20,950 nucleotides of DNA, taken from positions 1 to 20,950 of IMG/VR virus record IMGVR_UViG_3300020467_000070; one strand, given 5' to 3'. Each line of letters starts with the position of its first letter. Position 1 is the stretch's first letter. The translations under genes and the position numbers were made by a program. Under the pieces are notes generated by a model. The model had not been told where the DNA came from. It did not search any database and saw nothing but the letters and a program-made list of their open reading frames with translations. Source of the DNA: a virus. Of the stretch, positions 16,143-20,950 are shown one piece after another.

Positions 16143-16901
16143 TTATACTGGATCAAGTCCTAAATAGTATTGGTCTACTAATCTTTGTTCAGCTAGTTGT
16201 CGGGCTAAAGGGTTAGTTATTTTGCGGATTTGTTTTAATGCAGCGTCATACTCGTCCTCTGTAATCACGTTACCATCACCTACTGTTTTCAGAAATGGTC
16301 CACCAGAGATTAACATACTTTGATTCTGCTGATACTGCTGAATTTTATTCTTATAGTCCGGTCCTAAGATACGTTCGTAATCAGAATCATTTAACGTTTT
16401 ATCCTTCCTAAGTTGTTCTATTAAGCTCTTTTCATCTCTAGGCTCACCAAAATGTTCTGTATGGTGAACTAGATCTTTGGGACCAAATCCGTCCTTAAAT
16501 CTAAGCGTCTCAAAATTGATTCTACCAGCCCCAAAGTTGGGCATTACGGTCTTTTTCTCTTTACCGGTGTAGTAATCCGTGTCTGTATAAATTTTGACTG
16601 GCGATCTAGGTCCGGCAGCTATCATCATATTATTTTGTTGTGATGCGTCAGCTTTTGGGAAGATCCAACCTCTAAGATAAGGTGGAACTTCATCTCTATT
16701 ATTTGGTAGAACTCCTGAGTCGGGTGGTAAACCTCTTTCAGTTCTCCAGTTTCTTAACCAAGCATCAGCATCTTCTTTGTAGCCCGCTTGAAGAGTACCT
16801 CTATTCCAGCCACCACTTATTCTAGGAGGTATGCTTAATTCTGTACCAAGTTGTTTCTGAATTGAAAGACTATTTGCCTCTGCCATTGTGCGGATATCCA
16901 T
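16143..16901 (-). CDS. Hypothetical protein, 252 residues, between scaffold and hli
   Basis: I do not recognise this protein. It is soluble, with no signal peptide or membrane span, rich in charged and aromatic residues, and has a His-rich spot (DLVHHTEHFGEPRDE, near residue 145-158) and a Gln-rich helix (KIQQYQQNQ) before a helical C-terminus ending LGLDPV. The start has no Shine-Dalgarno but lies 2 bases after the 34-residue gene stop. A second Met at residue 6 is possible. It has no T7 counterpart and belongs to the block inserted between scaffold and capsid. Its place in the late region suggests a virion or assembly function, but this is inference only. Confidence 0.8.
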   Translation of the reverse strand: MDIRTMAEANSLSIQKQLGTELSIPPRISGGWNRGTLQAGYKEDADAWLRNWRTERGLPPDSGVLPNNRDEVPPYLRGWIFPKADASQQNNMMIAAGPRSPVKIYTDTDYYTGKEKKTVMPNFGAGRINFETLRFKDGFGPKDLVHHTEHFGEPRDEKSLIEQLRKDKTLNDSDYERILGPDYKNKIQQYQQNQSMLISGGPFLKTVGDGNVITEDEYDAALKQIRKITNPLARQLAEQRLVDQYYLGLDPV

Positions 16902-16903
16902 GG

Positions 16904-17008
16904 TTAGTACTTCTTCTTAATTTTTTTCTTAGTTTTTTTGCCAGCTTTCTGTGCTGCTAACATCCCTGCTGGTGTGTAAGGATATTTTTTTCCGTTAACT
17001 TTTGGCAT
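16904..17008 (-). CDS. 34-residue lysine-rich small protein
   Basis: A short ORF starts at the ATG that overlaps the scaffold stop (TAATG) and ends 2 bases before the next ATG, so it fills the gap exactly. The product begins MPKVNGKKYPYTPAGM and ends in a strongly basic tail (KKTKKKIKKKY), about 12 Lys in 34 residues. Small proteins with a similar 'GKKFPYTxxGM' opening and Lys-rich tail are, to my recollection, common near structural genes of marine phages, which supports real coding. Function is unknown; nucleic-acid binding or a capsid/DNA packaging accessory role would fit the charge. Spacing shows it is translated in the scaffold operon. Confidence 0.75.
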   Translation of the reverse strand: MPKVNGKKYPYTPAGMLAAQKAGKKTKKKIKKKY

Positions 17009-17784
17009 TAGAATTTCACATTAGGTGATCTTTCAAGTTTGTCCATTATATCTCTACGATATGCTGGATCTTCTTCATAACGTGAATCACTCATAGCCTT
17101 AACAACTTCTGCTTGGCTACGGAATTGATCGTTACTTGCTTTTGGTGCTTTGCCTTGTACCATATTACCGTCGTATCCTATTGAATCATTGTATGCGTAG
17201 GCTAGAGATCTAACTGCAAAGAAAGCAGATAGTGGATCTCCTTTAGCCATAACAGCATCGAACATTTTAACCTCTTGTTCATTAAGAGATTTCTGTGCCC
17301 AGTTTAACATGTTAGTATAGTTAGCATCTCCACCTACTATACCTTTAAGTTGTGTAACTTCTTCTTCAGAGAAATCTCTTGCTTCTGCTGATGGTGCATC
17401 GTTACCTTTCTGTCTTTCTTCAAGATATAATTGTGCTAGATCCGTAGCACTCATACTTTCTAATTGCTTGAGAGTCTCTTCTGTATACTCTTTACCGGAG
17501 GTAGCTTCCTCCCATAATGTATCAAGAATTGAAGTAGTCTCTTCAGCTTCTTCCTGTTGAGGTTCTTCCTGTTCAGCTTTAGGTTCTTCTTTAGTATTAA
17601 GCTTCTGCTGTAATTCTAGATAACCTTTTTCTAATTCTTCGGCATTCTTATATTTGCCTGCAAGTAATTGTTCTTGTGCCTCTTGCATCTTCTCGCCTAC
17701 AGCAAGAGAATCCTGTTCCTCAGCGGATAGATTCTCGATGCTTGTAGTCTCGACGTTAGGCTCCATTGTTAATGTTTCTGCCAT
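17008..17784 (-). CDS. Capsid assembly scaffolding protein (T7 gp9-like)
   Basis: This 258-residue protein is very acidic over its first ~100 residues (repeated Glu/Gln, e.g. EEPKAEQEEPQQEEAEE) and predicted to be helical and flexible, with a basic-leaning C-terminus (FRSQAEVVKAM ... YRRDIMDKLERSPNVKF). This polarity is usual for gp9-type scaffolds, whose C-terminus contacts the capsid inner face. It follows the portal by one base (TAATATG), as in T7. It would be lost from the head during DNA packaging. Capsid normally follows directly in T7; here six genes intervene. The family call rests on synteny, composition and C-terminal character. Confidence 0.88.
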   Translation of the reverse strand: MAETLTMEPNVETTSIENLSAEEQDSLAVGEKMQEAQEQLLAGKYKNAEELEKGYLELQQKLNTKEEPKAEQEEPQQEEAEETTSILDTLWEEATSGKEYTEETLKQLESMSATDLAQLYLEERQKGNDAPSAEARDFSEEEVTQLKGIVGGDANYTNMLNWAQKSLNEQEVKMFDAVMAKGDPLSAFFAVRSLAYAYNDSIGYDGNMVQGKAPKASNDQFRSQAEVVKAMSDSRYEEDPAYRRDIMDKLERSPNVKF

Positions 17785-17785
17785 A

Positions 17786-19339
17786 TTATTGTGGTGGTAA
17801 TTGTTGTGCTAATTGTGGGTTTTGATTAGGGTCCATCATAGGAGTTTTCATCATAGCAGGGGTTTGTTTAATAGCTTCCATTTCCGCTTCTTGCTCGATG
17901 GCTTGCTGTTCTTCCGCTTGTATTTCTTGCATTGATCTAACTAAGTTAAGTACATCAATACCTTGTGCTGCTGCTAATCGTTTGATTACTTCTTCTGGAT
18001 TTATATATGTAGTGATGGCTTCTGGTCCCATTGTTTGTGCAATAGTCTGTAAGAATCCACCTAATGCTTGTGCATCTTGACCTCTACCTAGACTGTTAAT
18101 ACCAGCTACAATGATAGGCTTAACCATGCCTTTTGGTAGACGTGGAATCTGTCCTGTCTTCTGAAATATACTTAACTTTCTATTAAGGTAGGGTACTAGG
18201 AACTCAATCGTGAGCAATCCGAAGAGTCCGCCGAGCTGTTGTTCTAGTTCCATCTGTGTCATGCGTACCTCTTCTGCGGTTGTACGTTCTGACTGCCGAA
18301 CTGACAGGATTAGGAACGCTTCGTTCAATCGCTTCTCGAGTGTCATCATGTGCTCTAACGCCGTAGCGAAGTCAGCTGTTTTACCTACTTGTATTACGCC
18401 GATATCATCTGGTCTACCTTGTACGATAGCTCCGTTACCAGCTGCTGCTAGTGTCTGAGGTTTGGTAGTAGCTGATGGTGATACAGTAAATACAACTTTA
18501 GCTGCTGCTGCACTACCTTCTACTATAGCCTGAGACAATGCTTCAAGAGACTTGAGATCTCCAATGAACTGTCCAACTCTACCTCTACCATATGCTTCTC
18601 CATCTACTGTATTGAAACGTAGTGGTAGCCATGGTGTACTATCTATTGGTGACTTACCTTGTGAACCGGGTAGTTTTTTATCATGTACCTCTTGATGCCA
18701 TACAAATCTGTTGTTGTCACGCTTGACATGAGTGTATACATCACACTCTTCACTGTCTTCGTCTTCATCCATACTGTATGGTACGTTGGGTTTAATCTTA
18801 TCGTAGTCTGGAATAAGATCTTTATTGATGCTTTCTTTTGTAATAATTTCAATCACGTCGCCGTTGCCATCTCGTTCTATCACGTAGCGATTAAGAGGAT
18901 ATAACTTCAGTCCTTCTTTACCCATAAAGATAAGAGCATTACCACCTACAACTAGATGTTGTAATGCTTGGTGTATTACTACACGATCATCTGATGCAGC
19001 GATAGCGTCAAGAATAGTACGCTCTATCTTTGCAAAGGATAAGTCAAGTTCTGATTTTACTTCCGGACCAAACTCTTCTCCTAACTGAGACTCATCTAGC
19101 TGTAGCTTAAAGAAGCTAGTCTGTGGAGGAACGAGAGATAGCGATAGCTTTGATGCTAATGCTACAACTCCTTTAGCCCCTACAGACTGCCAAGGTGTCT
19201 TCAGTTGTTTCATACCTTTGGAGTAGTCTTCGTGACCACGAATAAGATATGGAAGTGTAAGTTTAGTTGCGTCTTCTGCTTCGGTCAAAAACTGGGAACG
19301 ATCACTGGATAAATTATCATACCTAGATTTTGCTGTCAT
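17786..19339 (-). CDS. Portal protein / head-tail connector (T7 gp8-like)
   Basis: This 517-residue protein matches T7 gp8 (about 535) in length and pattern. The N-terminus has LPYLIRG and KQLKTPWQSVGAKGVVALASKLSLSLVPPQTSFFKL, a typical T7 portal segment. The centre has WLPLRFNTVDGEAYGRGRVGQFIGDLKSLEALSQ, followed by the RTTAEEVRMTQMELEQQLGG helix. The C-terminus is Gln/Met/Pro-rich. Twelve copies form the ring at one vertex through which DNA is packaged and ejected and to which tail tube A binds. It begins 3 bases after the preceding stop (TAAACAATG) with no clear Shine-Dalgarno, so coupling is likely. Confidence 0.95.
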   Translation of the reverse strand: MTAKSRYDNLSSDRSQFLTEAEDATKLTLPYLIRGHEDYSKGMKQLKTPWQSVGAKGVVALASKLSLSLVPPQTSFFKLQLDESQLGEEFGPEVKSELDLSFAKIERTILDAIAASDDRVVIHQALQHLVVGGNALIFMGKEGLKLYPLNRYVIERDGNGDVIEIITKESINKDLIPDYDKIKPNVPYSMDEDEDSEECDVYTHVKRDNNRFVWHQEVHDKKLPGSQGKSPIDSTPWLPLRFNTVDGEAYGRGRVGQFIGDLKSLEALSQAIVEGSAAAAKVVFTVSPSATTKPQTLAAAGNGAIVQGRPDDIGVIQVGKTADFATALEHMMTLEKRLNEAFLILSVRQSERTTAEEVRMTQMELEQQLGGLFGLLTIEFLVPYLNRKLSIFQKTGQIPRLPKGMVKPIIVAGINSLGRGQDAQALGGFLQTIAQTMGPEAITTYINPEEVIKRLAAAQGIDVLNLVRSMQEIQAEEQQAIEQEAEMEAIKQTPAMMKTPMMDPNQNPQLAQQLPPQ

Positions 19340-19342
19340 TGT

Positions 19343-20698
19343 TTATACGAATTGAGAAAAATAATCTCTGTTAAAAATTTGTCTTTGACTAAGTGGGCGG
19401 ATGTTTTGTATTGATTGTAATCGGGCAGTATAATTAGGTGATCCATATATACTCATCTGTTGATTATATGCTTGGTTCTGTATGTTCTGTAAGTTCTGTA
19501 AGTTAGTACCACTTCCACTTGCTTGTGGTATAATTGGAGGTACTGCTGCTGCTTGGGATGTCTGTGATATTGGTAGTTGTCTTACTCCTTGTGCACCAAC
19601 AAGTCTACTTCCACGACTTCGATTTTGTTTAAGAACATTAGATGGGAAGTTAGGGTTATAACCTAAGTATCTACGCTGTGCTTCTTCAGCTACCGAGTTG
19701 ATTTTTAGATCAGGTAGCATGTTGATTACTGGAATCTTATTTTTAAATGTGTTAATTCCTTTAGTTATTGTAGCACCTAGTGTATCGGCATCAAACATAT
19801 CACTGAATCTCAGATCTCCACCTTCTGATAACATTTTATTAGAAGGAGTACTACTAAATACTCTACCTAATCTATCACTTTCCGCTGCGGATAGTCTGAA
19901 GTTACCTCCTATGTTAAGACCACCAGATGTAGTATCCATGCCTAAGCCTTGACGAATAACGCTGTCAAGTCCAGTCGTACTTGTATATGGAGAGGATGGT
20001 GTCGAACCAAGTCCAGTAAGTTGTGTCGGATCTGCTGCTGCTATTAAAGTGCCGGAAGTGTTAGGTGCACTAACAAGTCCTTTGCCTGCTTCTTGTATCT
20101 GTTTAAACAATCTTGAACCGGGCTCTAAATCATAGTTCTGAGGATTATCCCTCATTTTTATAATCTGATCTTTGGTTCTAAATACCCCATCACCTACATC
20201 TATATCGTTGCCAAACAAACCTGATCCAGCAGCGAATGAACTTGCTACGTTTTTATCAGTAGTCAGGTCATTTCTACCAGCTTCATTGAATCGTGCACCA
20301 CGAGAACCTGACATCCTGAGACTATCAGAAAAACTAGGTCCTGTTGGAGCTCCGGGAGCAAAAGGATTACCTTTCATTGCTCCTTCAAATGCAGAGTAGT
20401 CAATTTTACTTAAAGGTGTATCAAACTCTTTCTTCATCTCACCAGTTTTCACACCTTGATTAGTAGGTGCTCTGTTCAGTGGGTTCTTAGCTCCTCCAGT
20501 TACCTTACTAAAACTAAGCCCAGCTTTCTCAATAGCTCTTGCTTCAGATTTAGTGTAATTCTTTTTAGTACCGCCGAAAGTTTGTACTCTTTTACCTGTT
20601 TCTTTTGCAATCCTCTTAAAATTAGCGTGACGTTTAGCCGCAGCCTCTTGTAATTTAGTCCTCTTTTTCTTTGGTCTTGATTTTTTTTTACCACCCAT
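19343..20698 (-). CDS. Hypothetical Lys-rich/Gly-Ser protein just upstream of the portal
   Basis: I cannot assign this 451-residue protein to a family. The first ~45 residues are strongly basic (GGKKKSRPKKKRTKLQEAAAKRH). The body is rich in Gly, Ser, Asn and Pro with short repeats and looks partly disordered; the C-terminus is Gln/Asn-rich (LQNLQNIQNQAYNQQ) and ends DYFSQFV. T7 has the virion protein gene 7.3 in this position, also with a Lys-rich start, but that is only ~99 residues, so the comparison is positional and compositional. A virion-associated or head-tail accessory role is a guess. The ATG follows the upstream stop by 3 bases; GGAG in the end of the upstream gene (20705-20708) is its likely ribosome binding site. 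Confidence 0.85.
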   Translation of the reverse strand: MGGKKKSRPKKKRTKLQEAAAKRHANFKRIAKETGKRVQTFGGTKKNYTKSEARAIEKAGLSFSKVTGGAKNPLNRAPTNQGVKTGEMKKEFDTPLSKIDYSAFEGAMKGNPFAPGAPTGPSFSDSLRMSGSRGARFNEAGRNDLTTDKNVASSFAAGSGLFGNDIDVGDGVFRTKDQIIKMRDNPQNYDLEPGSRLFKQIQEAGKGLVSAPNTSGTLIAAADPTQLTGLGSTPSSPYTSTTGLDSVIRQGLGMDTTSGGLNIGGNFRLSAAESDRLGRVFSSTPSNKMLSEGGDLRFSDMFDADTLGATITKGINTFKNKIPVINMLPDLKINSVAEEAQRRYLGYNPNFPSNVLKQNRSRGSRLVGAQGVRQLPISQTSQAAAVPPIIPQASGSGTNLQNLQNIQNQAYNQQMSIYGSPNYTARLQSIQNIRPLSQRQIFNRDYFSQFV

Positions 20699-20701
20699 TG
20701 T

Positions 20702-20950
20702 TTACTCCATAGGTACGGGTTTACATATAACTGAATACTTATCATTCCAGTTACGTTTTGTTGTCATCTTTTTAGCCAAGCCTTTACGACACATTGTAGA
20801 TATATAATGACAGCCAGTATCGTTTGCTATCTCTAGCAGTGACTGTTCAAATAAATCTACCCAATCGTCAAAACCATAGCCAGTTTGAGTAGCCCAAGCA
20901 TGTACATACAGCTCTTTCTTTTGAGGGTGTACAATCTCTTCAGCTACTAT
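20702..20950 (-). CDS. C-terminal 82 residues of an unidentified protein, possibly GNAT-like
   Basis: The minus strand is open from the right edge to TAA at 20702-20704, in the same close packing as the other genes. The fragment contains GYGFDDWVDLFEQSLLEIAND, then GCHYISTMCRKGLAKKM and a final SVICKPVPME. A helix followed by a strand, then an RKGLAKK loop and a closing strand recalls the C-terminal half of acetyltransferase-fold phage proteins such as the T7 gp13 type. Without the N-terminus this is weak. The gene is cut by the window edge, not broken. Confidence 0.6.
   Translation of the reverse strand: MVAEEIVHPQKKELYVHAWATQTGYGFDDWVDLFEQSLLEIANDTGCHYISTMCRKGLAKKMTTKRNWNDKYSVICKPVPME

Noticed and set aside
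20500-20745. 81-codon frame overlapping the start of the 451-residue gene
   Set aside because: It is a shifted reading of the Lys-rich start of the real gene and overlaps both neighbours; the packed TAAACAATG junction fits the other frame.

Overview
The window is one continuous minus-strand block of the virion-structure region of a T7-like podovirus that infects marine picocyanobacteria (Prochlorococcus or Synechococcus). Three things point there. The gene order is that of T7 (portal, scaffold, capsid, tail tube A, tail tube B/nozzle, three internal core proteins, tail fibre). A complete photosystem II D1 gene (psbA) and a high-light-inducible protein gene (hli) sit between scaffold and capsid, as I recall from P-SSP7-type cyanophages. 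The base composition is AT-rich. All genes read right to left, so the left edge of the window is downstream.

Layout in transcription order. 20950-20702: the 3' end of an unidentified gene with a weak acetyltransferase look. 20698-19343: a 451-residue Lys-rich/Gly-Ser protein just upstream of the portal, the position of T7 gene 7.3. 19339-17786 portal. 17784-17008 acidic scaffold. 17008-16904 a 34-residue basic protein missed by length cut-offs. 16901-16143 an unknown 252-residue protein. 16085-15861 hli. 15860-14778 psbA. 14732-14529 a small Cys-containing ORF. 14548-14417 a 43-residue single-span membrane protein, also below usual cut-offs. 14298-13129 major capsid. 13112-13091 an intrinsic terminator in the position of T7 T-phi. 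13086-12466 tail tube A. 12466-9866 tail tube B. 9865-8993, 8992-6485 and 6492-2293 the gp14-, gp15- and gp16-like internal virion proteins. 2287-1 a tail fibre that runs off the left edge.

The genes are packed very tightly, with junctions TAATG, TAAATG, TAATATG, TAAACAATG and one 8-nt overlap, so translational coupling is expected throughout. The longer non-coding stretches flank the photosynthesis cassette: 57 nt before hli, 44 nt after psbA and about 118 nt before the capsid gene. The first and last hold inverted repeats and are richer in G+C than the surrounding genes. No stretch of 300 bases lacks a gene.

How it works together: portal, scaffold and capsid build the procapsid; gp11/gp12-like proteins form the tail; gp14/15/16-like proteins form the ejected core; the fibre binds the host. 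D1 and Hli would sustain host photosystem II during infection. The less ordinary observations are the two unlisted small proteins, an adaptor-like module shared by the nozzle and the fibre, a 39-bp in-frame repeat in the fibre, an open reading frame that continues in frame after the psbA stop, and the structured leaders around hli and capsid.
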